Shown: positions 1 through 6,511, counted from the first letter of the stretch. The stretch: 19,381 nt of DNA from Woeseiaceae bacterium (GCA_022866645.1 JALHUQ010000257.1:1-19381); one strand, 5' to 3'. The notes: generated by a model from the sequence alone, not told the origin. A program made the numbers and translations.

Positions 1-1
1 A

Positions 2-193
2 AACGGGCTCGCAATTACAGGTGGCCGGGTGCTGGCGGCAAATCTCGAGCAGTTTGACGAGCCAACGCTTGGTGTCATTTGGGGTGACGAGTTCTACTTC
101 GTGGCGAACAGCCACTGGAATCGTTTTGACGGCGAAAACAATCTGCCGGACGGTTTAGCCGGGCCGATTATTCTCAAGGTGAAGCTGGACTAA
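2..193 (+). CDS. C-terminal end of a beta-propeller (SMP-30/gluconolactonase-like) protein, partial
   Basis: The reading frame is open from the window edge to a TAA at 191-193, giving 63 residues. The fragment contains LGVIWGDEFYFVANSHWNRF followed by a Pro-Ile-Ile-Leu-Lys ending. A final blade of the form 'G-x-x-x-G-D-x-x-Y-F-V-A-N-S' ending in a P-(V/I)-I-L-(K/R) strand is what I know from secreted or periplasmic SMP-30/NHL-type propellers. The assignment rests on this last blade only, so enzyme activity and cell location cannot be judged. The gene runs in the same direction as tetR, but the 141-base gap and a strong promoter before tetR make it a separate unit. The stretch 194-298 shows no gene and no convincing terminator hairpin. 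Confidence 0.55.
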   Translation, partial: NGLAITGGRVLAANLEQFDEPTLGVIWGDEFYFVANSHWNRFDGENNLPDGLAGPIILKVKLD

Positions 194-298
194 TCGCACG
201 CAAAATCGTCCGAACAACACCGTCGAACCAGAAGGGCAATTGCATCGACTCTAGCGCGCGCCCGATAGAGCAGAGAACAAACGCTACGAAAAAACCCT

Positions 299-327
299 TT
301 GACAGCTCTATCCAGAATGAGTATTCT
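299..327 (+). promoter_or_regulatory. Sigma70 promoter of the tetR gene
   Basis: A perfect -35 box TTGACA (299-304) is followed by a 17-base spacer and a -10 box TATTCT (322-327). Transcription should start about seven bases later, near 334-335, which is the tetR ATG itself. The TetR operator (313-328) covers the spacer and the -10 box, so a bound repressor would block RNA polymerase. Box sequences and spacing are seen directly; the start point is inferred. Confidence 0.7.
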
Positions 328-328
328 G
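313..328. promoter_or_regulatory. TetR operator 1 (autoregulatory)
   Basis: The sequence CAGAATGAGTATTCTG is an inverted repeat with 6-bp perfect arms around GAGT. The same 16 bases occur at 939-954 in front of the next gene. Its overlap with the -10 box of the tetR promoter is typical of an autorepressing TetR regulator. Assignment to this TetR protein is inferred from position and from the repeat being shared by these two neighbouring promoters. Confidence 0.7.
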
Positions 329-334
329 CTACTC

Positions 335-916
335 ATGGTGAGGACACGAACATTCGATCCCGCGACAGCGCTGACGCACGCCGTAGAGCTGTTTGCCTCC
401 AAGGGCTACTCGGAAACCTCGATGGAGGACATCGTCAAAGCGACCGGGGTTAGTCGTTACGGCCTCTACGGTACCTTCGGCAACAAGCGCGAGTTGTTCG
501 AGCAGGCGCTCGATCGCTACGCGGATAGCATGGGCAAGCAGGCTTTTCTGCGTTTGCTGGAGCCTGAAGCGTCACTCGACCATATACGCAGGATTTTTGA
601 AGGTCGTGTCGACGATATGTGCTGTGAGGGCGCGACCAAGGGCTGCCTGTTCATTCACACGGCAATGGAGCTGGCACCGCGGGACGACGACCTGAAGGAC
701 GTGCTGCAGAAATTCATGCGCCGCATGAGTAAGTTGTTTTCGATAGGTCTCGAGTCCGCCAAGGAAAAAGGCGAAGTTCGCAAGGATCTCGACGTGACCG
801 CCGCCGGAGAGCTACTGACGAGTACGATGTTCGGCCTGGTCGTCCTGGGTCGAACTGGATTTGACCGAAAAACCCTCAATAACATTGTAGAAAACACCTT
901 ACGGGCAATGCGCTAG
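335..916 (+). CDS. TetR/AcrR family transcriptional repressor
   Basis: This is a 193-residue protein, a normal length for TetR regulators. The N-terminal helix-turn-helix spans about residues 7-55 (VELFASKGYSETSMEDIV, then the recognition region TGVSRYGLYGTFGNKRELF). The C-terminal ligand and dimer domain contains a cysteine-rich stretch (DDMCCEGATKGCLF, about residues 93-106), which could suit an electrophile or redox signal, although that is speculation. The ATG at 335 is chosen because family members begin just before the first helix. An upstream in-frame ATG at 317 lies inside the operator and before the -10 box is complete. There is no Shine-Dalgarno sequence and the predicted transcription start coincides with this ATG, so the mRNA is probably leaderless. 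The protein likely represses itself and the secreted-protein gene at 981 through identical operators. Its ligand is unknown. Confidence 0.9.
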   Translation: MVRTRTFDPATALTHAVELFASKGYSETSMEDIVKATGVSRYGLYGTFGNKRELFEQALDRYADSMGKQAFLRLLEPEASLDHIRRIFEGRVDDMCCEGATKGCLFIHTAMELAPRDDDLKDVLQKFMRRMSKLFSIGLESAKEKGEVRKDLDVTAAGELLTSTMFGLVVLGRTGFDRKTLNNIVENTLRAMR

Positions 917-928
917 CAGGCCTTTTTT

Positions 929-958
929 TTGACCATAACAGAATGAGTATTCTGTTAT
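929..958 (+). promoter_or_regulatory. Promoter with TetR operator 2
   Basis: A perfect inverted repeat with 10-bp arms (ATAACAGAAT and ATTCTGTTAT) around GAGT occupies 935-958. Its core, CAGAATGAGTATTCTG at 939-954, is identical to the operator before tetR. A -35-like TTGACC (929-934) precedes it, and TGTTAT (953-958) at an 18-base spacing is a possible -10 box lying inside the operator. The operator is longer and more symmetrical than operator 1, so it may bind more tightly. Repression of the 981 gene by the TetR protein is inferred. Confidence 0.7.
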
Positions 959-980
959 TTTTACCACCAGGAGCAGGACC

Positions 981-1319
981 ATGAAAATCACCAAAGCAGC
1001 AGCAGTATCACTGGCCGTCGCCGGACTTGTCGTATCGGCGGGCGCGTTCGCAATGCCCGGATTCTCGGAGCAAGCACCGATGAGTAGCGTGGAGCAATGT
1101 GTTGCAGAGATCGGCAAGCAAGCGAATTACGACAGCGCAGGACGTGTTCGTCATGAGGTCGATTCGAAAGAACGACGAGTCGGTGGTTATACGATCATGA
1201 TCGACACGCAGGTGTTTGCCGCTGATGGCAGCGAAATAATTCGCGAGTATGCGACAGTGTGTGCGATTTCAGATCAGTCAGAAACCAAAGTATTCAAGAT
1301 CAAAGAGAAGAGCATCTAA
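981..1319 (+). CDS. Small secreted protein under predicted TetR control, function unknown
   Basis: The product has 112 residues. Residues 1-24 form a clear signal peptide: a basic start (MKITK), a hydrophobic core (LAVAGLVVSAGAFA), and probable cleavage after Ala-Phe-Ala at position 24. The mature protein is about 88 residues and has two cysteines (Cys40 and Cys94) that could form a disulfide in the periplasm. I do not recognise a family. It is hydrophilic, with predicted strands around residues 66-97 and a lysine-rich tail. AGGAG at 969-973, seven bases before the ATG, is a good ribosome binding site. The promoter carries the same operator as tetR, so the pair looks like a regulator with its target. 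Expression is probably induced when the TetR ligand appears. Whether it senses, binds or buffers something cannot be told from the sequence. Confidence 0.8.
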   Translation: MKITKAAAVSLAVAGLVVSAGAFAMPGFSEQAPMSSVEQCVAEIGKQANYDSAGRVRHEVDSKERRVGGYTIMIDTQVFAADGSEIIREYATVCAISDQSETKVFKIKEKSI

Positions 1320-1334
1320 GGATGTGGTTTGAGG

Positions 1335-1373
1335 TCCGCTGGTCGTCACAGCGTCAGCGTGATGACCAGCGGA
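1335..1373. terminator. Hairpin between convergent genes, possible terminator without U-tract
   Basis: TCCGCTGGTC (1335-1344) and GACCAGCGGA (1364-1373) form perfect 10-bp arms, and the inner TCA (1346-1348) and TGA (1360-1362) can extend the stem. The hairpin sits just after the secreted-protein gene and overlaps the last codons of the convergent gene at 1346. There is no T-run on either strand, so it may block RNA decay or aid Rho-dependent ending and is not a classic terminator. Confidence 0.45.
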
Positions 1374-2260
1374 AGGTGATCGGAACCGATACGCATTCCA
1401 GTCCTGACATCCGACACTGAAATACCATCCGAAACGAGTGCATGGTCGATCGGAATCATCGCAAACGGCAGGTAGGTTGGCCACGACGGCAGTATCCCAA
1501 AACCTCGCCGTACACTCTTAAGTCCCGTGGAGACCTCGAGTTTCCGGAAGTGGGCACACCAGGTGCTCGAATTGAAATCCCCCAGCAAGACGACATTGCC
1601 CGCAATCCGATTCACAGGTTCGGCGAAGCTCTCCAGCTGTTTGTTTCTGGCACTATATGAAAAGCGCCCAACCGGCGTTGTCGGATGCGAGCTGATGATA
1701 GTCAGTGACTCATTATTGAATGTAATTGTCGCGACTATGGTTGGGTGACCGAGCGGTGGACTGTCGATGTTTCGTACCGAATCAAAGGGCAATTTCGAGA
1801 ACGCGGCGATGCCGAAATGACGATCGCGAGCTTCTATGTGCGTGTAGGGATACTCCTCAAGCAGTTGTCTTGTTCCTGCCACCCATTGAGGGGTGACTTC
1901 CTGCAGAAAAAACAGATCGGGTTTTTCGAATTCAACAAGTTCGATCAAACGACTGTATTCGGTGTTGCTGGAAAGAACGTTGGCATGCATTAACTTCAGC
2001 AAGGGGCCATTCGCAACAGAAACTCCGGAGTAATACCACGGCAAAATGTAGGTCGCGTTGAAGACGGCTGTTACCGCCAATACGCCAGCGTAAAGGTAGC
2101 TACCCATAACGGCGAACAGCAGCATCAAGAGGACGGATGCCACGAAGTATTGCAGGCGAAAATGCGAGAAAAGCTCAATATTGCGGTGGGGAATATCGAG
2201 CGCCGTCACAAATGAAAAAATAACCGTCAATACAGCAGCGGCCTGCAGCAACACGATCAT
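1346..2260 (-). CDS. Membrane-anchored endonuclease/exonuclease/phosphatase (EEP) family protein
   Basis: The product has 304 residues. The N-terminal third carries hydrophobic segments at about residues 2-20 and 38-70 (two or three membrane helices). A soluble EEP domain runs from about residue 88 to the end. The metal and catalytic motifs of the fold are present in order: Asn in MHANVL, Glu in FFLQEV, His in SSHPTTP, Asp-x-Asn in LGDFNSS, Asp-His in PIDHALV and the terminal GSDHLPL. This fold includes DNases, phosphodiesterases and sphingomyelinases; the substrate here is not evident. The arrangement resembles bacterial YafD-like proteins with membrane helices before an EEP domain. The ATG at 2260 overlaps the stop of a tiny upstream ORF (ATGA), and GAGGAG lies about 12 bases before it. 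It may be cotranscribed with ppiB. Confidence 0.85.
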   Translation of the reverse strand: MIVLLQAAAVLTVIFSFVTALDIPHRNIELFSHFRLQYFVASVLLMLLFAVMGSYLYAGVLAVTAVFNATYILPWYYSGVSVANGPLLKLMHANVLSSNTEYSRLIELVEFEKPDLFFLQEVTPQWVAGTRQLLEEYPYTHIEARDRHFGIAAFSKLPFDSVRNIDSPPLGHPTIVATITFNNESLTIISSHPTTPVGRFSYSARNKQLESFAEPVNRIAGNVVLLGDFNSSTWCAHFRKLEVSTGLKSVRRGFGILPSWPTYLPFAMIPIDHALVSDGISVSDVRTGMRIGSDHLPLVITLTL

Positions 2261-2337
2261 GCTGATGTCGCGCTCCTCTGTGCGCAGGTCGGGCAGTCCT
2301 GCGCCAGCGCAAGGTGCCCGGCATCGCGGCTCAGCAT
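2257..2337 (-). CDS. Possible 26-residue ORF with a CPTC motif between ppiB and the EEP gene
   Basis: An ATG lies five bases after the ppiB stop. The frame reads 26 codons, including HLALAQDCPTCAQRS, and ends in a TGA that overlaps the ATG of the EEP gene as ATGA. The tight fit on both sides suggests either a real small protein or a leader ORF that couples translation of the EEP gene. The CxxC pair could bind a metal or be redox-active, but this is speculative. No good ribosome binding site precedes it; translation would depend on ribosomes finishing ppiB. It could also be chance sequence. Confidence 0.3.
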   Translation of the reverse strand: MLSRDAGHLALAQDCPTCAQRSATSA

Positions 2338-2342
2338 CGTGT

Positions 2343-2828
2343 TTATTCTTCGAGTGTGACTTCGATAATCGTCACTGTGTCGAGTGGTACGTCCTGGTGA
2401 CCGCCGCGGTTACCGGTTGCTACGCCAGCAATCGCATCGACGACGTCCATGCCGTCACTCACCCGGCCGAAAACGGCGTAGCCGAAGTCACGGCCGCCGT
2501 GGTTCAGGAAATCATTACTGTTCAAGTTGATGAAAAACTGCGATGTCGCGCTGTCAACAACGCCGGTCCGCGCCATGGCCAGCGTTCCGCGCTCATTTTT
2601 TTCGCCGTTATCCGCTTCATTTTTTATCGGTGCACGGGTCTTCTTCGAATTCATGTTTTCGTCCATGCCGCCGCATTGAATCATGAAATTCGGGATAACG
2701 CGGTGAAAGATAGTGCCGTCGAAGTGACCATCCCTAATGTACTGGCGGAAATTTTCGCAGGATATCGGTGCTTTTTCGTCAAACAGTTCGACGCCAATGT
2801 CGCCGTGATTGGTTTTAATCGTGATCAT
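2343..2828 (-). CDS. ppiB: Peptidyl-prolyl cis-trans isomerase B (cytoplasmic cyclophilin)
   Basis: The product has 161 residues, matching the usual length of PpiB. It has no signal peptide and so acts in the cytoplasm, where it isomerises X-Pro bonds during folding. The cyclophilin core is intact: IFHRVIPNFMIQCGG (residues 40-54) holds the catalytic Arg43 and the Phe, Met and Gln of the active site. MARTGVVDSATSQFFINL and a later FGYAVFGRV segment follow. The start MITIKTNHGDI matches family members. It lies 39 bases downstream of prmC on the same strand, so the two may share a transcript. Confidence 0.95.
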   Translation of the reverse strand: MITIKTNHGDIGVELFDEKAPISCENFRQYIRDGHFDGTIFHRVIPNFMIQCGGMDENMNSKKTRAPIKNEADNGEKNERGTLAMARTGVVDSATSQFFINLNSNDFLNHGGRDFGYAVFGRVSDGMDVVDAIAGVATGNRGGHQDVPLDTVTIIEVTLEE

Positions 2829-2867
2829 AATATTTCGCTTTGTCTCGCTAGTGTTAAGGATGGGCGC

Positions 2868-3704
2868 TTATTTACCATTCTGGCGCGCCACTGTCACGCG
2901 CGGCTTTCCAGCAAGGTCATTATGACACCTGATATCGCTCCAGCCGGCCGCGCTGAGAATATCGGCGACATCGCTTGCCTGATCGGCGCCGTGTTCCAGC
3001 ATCAGCCAACCTCCCTCGGCAAGGATTCCTATTGAGTCTGACGCCAGTATCCGTATGTCGTCGAGCCCGTCCTTGCCGGAGACGAGCGCGGAAAGCGGCT
3101 CATACGTCAGGTTTCGTAGAGCCTCATCGTTATCTCTGACATACGGCGGGTTTGAAACAATGACGTTGTAGGTAAGGCCTGCCACCGGTGCCGTCCAGCT
3201 GCCCAGGAGGCAGATGACGTTCGAAAGATCGGTGTGACGAACATTTTCCCGGGCGACAGCCAATGCCTCTGCGCTAATGTCAGTCGCCGTGACGGTGCAC
3301 ATCACGCGCTCTGCGGCGATTGCGATCGCAATCGCGCCACTACCTGTACCCAGATCAAGAATCTGCCATTCGGCATTGCGAGGTATCGCGCGCAGGGCCA
3401 GCTCCACGAGCAGCTCGGTCTCGGGGCGTGGCACCAACGTTGCCCGACTGACCAACAGTTGGTGTGACCAAAATTCCCGCGTGCCGGTGATGTATGACAT
3501 CGGCTCACCGTTCAGGCGCCGTTGCATCAGCACTTCGAATCGATTCAGCGTCAAACTGTCGAGTTCGTCTTCAGGATGGGCAAAAAGATAACTGCGCGGC
3601 ATGTCGATTGTCTGACAGAGCAGAATCTCGGCGTCCAAACGCGCGGAATCGCTAATACGCGAAAGGCGAACAGCAGCGTCTGCGATAGCAGCATCCAATC
3701 TCAT
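2868..3704 (-). CDS. prmC: Release factor N5-glutamine methyltransferase PrmC (HemK)
   Basis: PrmC methylates the glutamine of the GGQ motif in RF1 and RF2 using S-adenosylmethionine, which speeds peptide release. The 278-residue product has the helical N-terminal domain (about 1-90), a linker motif LVPRPETELLVE (90-101), the SAM-binding LDLGTGSGAIAIAIA (116-130) and the catalytic NPPY (185-188). Length and motif order match E. coli PrmC. In many Gammaproteobacteria it follows prfA directly in hemA-prfA-prmC. Here it is on the same strand as prfA but about 4.5 kb away, with ppiB downstream. The start is divergent from cbs with only 45 bases between them, so both promoters must be very close or overlap coding sequence. 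Confidence 0.96.
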   Translation of the reverse strand: MRLDAAIADAAVRLSRISDSARLDAEILLCQTIDMPRSYLFAHPEDELDSLTLNRFEVLMQRRLNGEPMSYITGTREFWSHQLLVSRATLVPRPETELLVELALRAIPRNAEWQILDLGTGSGAIAIAIAAERVMCTVTATDISAEALAVARENVRHTDLSNVICLLGSWTAPVAGLTYNVIVSNPPYVRDNDEALRNLTYEPLSALVSGKDGLDDIRILASDSIGILAEGGWLMLEHGADQASDVADILSAAGWSDIRCHNDLAGKPRVTVARQNGK

Positions 3705-3749
3705 CTAAGTGTAAACTCGCCGAAAAATAGCAATGTAACTGATGTGCCT

Positions 3750-5111
3750 ATGAACGTGTATTCGAACATTCTCGACATGGTCGGCAAAACGCCGATGCTG
3801 GAGCTTACCCACCTCGACACCGGCCCGTGTCGGCTGTTTCTCAAGCTCGAGCTCATGAACCCCGGCGGATCGATCAAGGATCGCATCGGTATCTCCATGA
3901 TCGAGCAAGCAGAGAAGCGCGGCGACATTAAGCCGGGCGACACGATCGTTGAAGCGACGTCCGGCAACACCGGGATTGGCCTCGCGCTGGTCGCAGCCCA
4001 GAAGGGATACAAGCTCATTCTCGTGCTGCCCGACAAGATGAGCCAGGAAAAGATATTCAATTTGCGAGCGATGGGCGCCGAGGTGATATTGACGCGATCG
4101 GATGTCGGTCGCGGACATCCCGAGTACTACCAGGATCTCGGCAGGCGAATTGCGGAAGAGCAGGGTGCCTATTTTATTAATCAGTTTGGTAATCCTGATA
4201 ATCCGCTGGCACACGAGACCACAACGGCGCCGGAAATCATCGAGCAGATGGGCGGCGATCTGGATGCGATTGTTCTCGGAGTTGGGTCAAGTGGAACCGT
4301 AAGCGGTATCGGAAAATACCTTGAGGAGCACGCGCCAGACGTCGAGCTGATATTAGCCGACCCGGTTGGTTCAGTATTGACGGACTATATAAATAAGGGT
4401 GAGCTCGGAACCGGCGGCAGCTGGCTGGTCGAGGGAATCGGCGAGGACTTCATTCCCGATATCGCCAATTTCGACAAGGTGACCAAGGCCTACGCGATCA
4501 GCGACGCCGAGTCCTTTGCCGCGGCACGGGAGTTGCTAAAGAAGGAAGGCGTGCTCGCGGGTTCGTCGTCGGGTACTTGTCTGGCGGCAGCTTTGAAGTA
4601 TTGCCGTGAGCAAACTGCAGCGAAAACCGTCGTAACGTTTGCTTGCGACACGGGTAACAAATACCTGTCCAAGCTTTTCAATGACTTCTGGATGGAAGAC
4701 CAGGGTTTCATCGAGCGCGAGAAATTTGGTGACCTGCGTGATCTGGTAGGACGGCCGCACGGCGAGAGGGCGACAGTTACCGTCGGGCCGACGGATGTAT
4801 TGACCACGGCGCACAATCGCCTGCGCAATGCAGGCTTCTCGCAATTGCCGGTGATGGATGAGGGCGCTCTGGTCGGCGTTGTCACAGAAGACGCGATCAT
4901 TCAGTTTGTCTACGGCAAGCCCGAACTGATGGCCGCACGCGTAGAAGACGCGATGGAGTCCGCGTTCATTAAGCTGGATAGAACGGAAAGCCTCAACAAT
5001 TTGGTTGCGATGCTGCGAGTGCAGCCTTACGCCGCAATTATGAATGGCGAGGAGTTTATCGGCCTGATCACGCGTTCGGATGTCCTCAACTACCTGCGGC
5101 GTCAGATCTGA
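3750..5111 (+). CDS. cbs: Cystathionine beta-synthase with C-terminal CBS domain pair
   Basis: The enzyme condenses serine and homocysteine to cystathionine with pyridoxal phosphate, the first step of reverse transsulfuration. The 453-residue product has a PLP domain at about 1-330 and two CBS domains at about 340-453. Lys43 in NPGGSIKDR is the PLP-binding lysine, SGNTG (71-75) binds the cofactor phosphate and substrate, and VLGVGSSGTVSGIGKYL is the second glycine-rich loop. There is no heme-binding N-terminal extension as in the animal enzyme. The CBS pair may bind an adenosyl ligand such as SAM, but this is only inferred. The ATG at 3750 is chosen because MNVYSNILDMVGKTP matches the family start. 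No Shine-Dalgarno sequence is visible, and the frame extending upstream to 3522 is antisense to prmC. No cystathionine gamma-lyase gene is adjacent in this window. Confidence 0.9.
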   Translation: MNVYSNILDMVGKTPMLELTHLDTGPCRLFLKLELMNPGGSIKDRIGISMIEQAEKRGDIKPGDTIVEATSGNTGIGLALVAAQKGYKLILVLPDKMSQEKIFNLRAMGAEVILTRSDVGRGHPEYYQDLGRRIAEEQGAYFINQFGNPDNPLAHETTTAPEIIEQMGGDLDAIVLGVGSSGTVSGIGKYLEEHAPDVELILADPVGSVLTDYINKGELGTGGSWLVEGIGEDFIPDIANFDKVTKAYAISDAESFAAARELLKKEGVLAGSSSGTCLAAALKYCREQTAAKTVVTFACDTGNKYLSKLFNDFWMEDQGFIEREKFGDLRDLVGRPHGERATVTVGPTDVLTTAHNRLRNAGFSQLPVMDEGALVGVVTEDAIIQFVYGKPELMAARVEDAMESAFIKLDRTESLNNLVAMLRVQPYAAIMNGEEFIGLITRSDVLNYLRRQI

Positions 5112-5144
5112 TCGCACAGGCATTGTCCTCTCACTCGCGTTAGG

Positions 5145-5654
5145 TCAGGAACCTGTGATCCTGCCGCCTGCGCCCGTCAGGCGAACTTTTCGCAACAAGG
5201 CTGCGAGCTCTTTGCGTTCCCTTTTTGTAATGCCATCCAGACTTTCATCTGCAACATCCAATCGATGCTGAATGGCGTCGTCTATGACTTTTCTGCCTTT
5301 CGCCGTCAGTGTAACAATTACACCGCGGCGATCTGTCTCGTCCCGGCTGCGACGAACAAATCCTTTGTCTTCAAGTTTGTCGACGCGATTTGTCATCGCG
5401 CCATTGCTCATATCAGTCTCTTTCGCGAGGCGCGTCGCGGGCAAGCAGTATGGCTTGCCCTGGCGCCGTAGCGCGGACAAAACGTCGTATTCAAACAGCT
5501 CGAGGTGCAGCTCTTCGAGTGCGCTGGTTGCCTGACGATGGAACGATTTGTACAAACTCATCACTCTGATGACCACGCCCAAACTGGCTGTGTCGAGCTC
5601 GGGCCGTTCCTCAGACCATTGCTCCAGAATGTCGTCCACTGCATCACTGTTCAT
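5145..5654 (-). CDS. MarR family transcriptional regulator
   Basis: The 169-residue product has the winged helix-turn-helix of MarR proteins. An N-terminal dimer helix carries RVMSLYKSFHRQATSALEEL. The recognition region follows, with LFEYDVLSALRRQGKPYCLP, then ATRLAKETDMSNGAMTNRVD, then the wing (RSRDETDRRGVIVTLTAKG). The gene is convergent with cbs, 33 bases from it, and divergent from the gene at 5755. A TTGA-N2-TCAA site in the divergent region is a likely operator, so self-regulation and control of the 5755 gene are plausible. The weak ribosome binding site AAGAG lies about nine bases before the ATG. The ligand is unknown. Confidence 0.9.
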   Translation of the reverse strand: MNSDAVDDILEQWSEERPELDTASLGVVIRVMSLYKSFHRQATSALEELHLELFEYDVLSALRRQGKPYCLPATRLAKETDMSNGAMTNRVDKLEDKGFVRRSRDETDRRGVIVTLTAKGRKVIDDAIQHRLDVADESLDGITKRERKELAALLRKVRLTGAGGRITGS

Positions 5655-5661
5655 ACTTAAT

Positions 5662-5719
5662 AACTCTTAATTAGTTTGACGTAAAAATACTTGACATCAA
5701 AGTAAAATGGCAGATACTT
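5662..5719. promoter_or_regulatory. Divergent promoter region with candidate MarR operator(s)
   Basis: TTGACATCAA at 5691-5700 is an inverted repeat (TTGA-N2-TCAA). On the plus strand its TTGACA is a perfect -35 box, followed after 16 bases by GATACT (5713-5718) as a -10 box for the 5755 gene. On the minus strand the same site reads TTGATG, a possible -35 box for marR. A partial direct repeat with a 15-base period begins at 5676 (TTGACGTAAAAATAC and TTGACATCAAAGTAA, 11 of 15 identical). A second imperfect palindrome, AACT-N7-AGTT, lies at 5662-5676 next to the marR start. A regulator bound here would affect both genes; binding by this MarR is inferred. Confidence 0.45.
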
Positions 5720-5754
5720 CGGCGAAAGTATAGCGATTCCTCTGGACCCACGTT

Positions 5755-6246
5755 ATGGCAACTGCCGCAGACCAAATGCGACGACTCATGCTACCGCCCA
5801 GAATTCAGGCCAAGATTGCGCCGTCGGATGCTTGCCTGGCCCGGCTCGCACTCGCAGACCGAATCGCCGACCTTCCCGGTATCGTAACAATCGACAAAGT
5901 CGTCGACAAAAATCACTTTAGTGTCAACGTGTTTCTGCAAGCGGATTCCGGGAGCCTAAAAAAACAGGCGATCCCAATTCGATTTTGCAGCATCGATCAC
6001 GACGGCCTCGAGATTTTCGGTCTTGGCGACGCGGATAAGGAAGCAATCATTTGCAACGGCTGGGGCAAGCTGAAAGCGAGACATGTTTGCGTATTCTTGC
6101 CGAGAGACGATGCTGAAGTTGAAGCGTGTTGGCGAATCCTTAGTCTTGCTTACGAAGAACTGCACAAATTTTCCGCTGGCGAGCGCCGGACGCGAGCCGT
6201 ATCGCCGTGGGCCTTACCGTATTTTTCCCGATCGAAACTACAGTAA
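5755..6246 (+). CDS. Luciferase-domain-like (DUF5519-type) protein, tentative
   Basis: The soluble product has 163 residues and no signal peptide or membrane segment. The central and C-terminal parts read DHDGLEIFGLGDADKEAII, a Gly-x-Gly linker, then RHVCVFLPRDDAEVEACWRI and LSLAYEEL. This order of an 'LEI..' strand, a His, and a 'RDDAEVE..W.IL.LAYE' helix resembles the small luciferase-associated domain family (DUF5519), but I recognise it from its pattern only. Function is unknown. The promoter lies in the divergent region shared with marR. The next gene starts 14 bases after the stop, so the two are probably cotranscribed. The ATG at 5755 begins 36 bases after the -10 box. No strong ribosome binding site is visible. 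Confidence 0.6.
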   Translation: MATAADQMRRLMLPPRIQAKIAPSDACLARLALADRIADLPGIVTIDKVVDKNHFSVNVFLQADSGSLKKQAIPIRFCSIDHDGLEIFGLGDADKEAIICNGWGKLKARHVCVFLPRDDAEVEACWRILSLAYEELHKFSAGERRTRAVSPWALPYFSRSKLQ

Positions 6247-6260
6247 CAACAGGAGTAATT

Positions 6261-6506
6261 ATGATGCGCACGCCCTACGACGATTCCGACGGATTTGACT
6301 TCGCGGACAGTCCTGCAGTTAGACGCATTGTTCAGGAGCAAAAACGCGAAGAAATGCGTCACGTCAGGCGTCGAAATATCGCAGGTCCTGGTGACCACGA
6401 CCCAGACGATGATTTCGATGACGACGACGATTTCGACGATTTCGACGATGATGATTATGATGAGAACGAGTTTGATTCGTACTCGGGGTTGTCGATAGAT
6501 CATTAA
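6261..6506 (+). CDS. Small Asp-rich acidic protein, function unknown
   Basis: The product has 81 residues. Residues about 18-40 are basic and helical (VRRIVQEQKREEMRHVRRRN). Residues about 43-72 are almost only Asp with spaced Phe and Tyr (DDDFDDDDDFDDFDDDDYDE). The strongly bipolar charge suggests a nucleic-acid mimic, a metal-binding tail or a protein-interaction tail, but nothing shows which. AGGAG (6251-6255) five bases before ATG 6261 is a strong ribosome binding site; a second ATG at 6264 is an alternative. An in-frame upstream ATG at 6207 overlaps the preceding gene and has no such site. The acidic stretch is encoded by GAC/GAT/TTC triplet repeats, which may vary in number between strains. 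It is probably cotranscribed with the 5755 gene. Confidence 0.75.
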   Translation: MMRTPYDDSDGFDFADSPAVRRIVQEQKREEMRHVRRRNIAGPGDHDPDDDFDDDDDFDDFDDDDYDENEFDSYSGLSIDH

Positions 6507-6511
6507 GAACT

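Noticed and set aside
903..930. T8 tract after tetR as an intrinsic terminator
   Set aside because: No stem of more than three pairs precedes the T-run; the tract more likely just abuts the -35 box of the next promoter.
2181..3035. 284-codon plus-strand open frame opposite ppiB and the EEP gene
   Set aside because: It is antisense to ppiB, whose cyclophilin motifs are intact, and its own translation shows no domain or sensible composition.
3522..3749. N-terminal extension of the cbs frame
   Set aside because: It is antisense to prmC, and known cystathionine beta-synthases begin at the MNVYSNILDMVGKTP region.
5110..5160. Inverted repeat CACAGG/CCTGTG between cbs and marR as a terminator
   Set aside because: The loop would be about 31 bases, with only a short stem and no T-run, so it is too weak to call.
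6406..6470. GAC/GAT triplet repeats as a CRISPR-like or minisatellite array
   Set aside because: They are in frame within a gene with a strong ribosome binding site and simply encode the Asp-rich tail.
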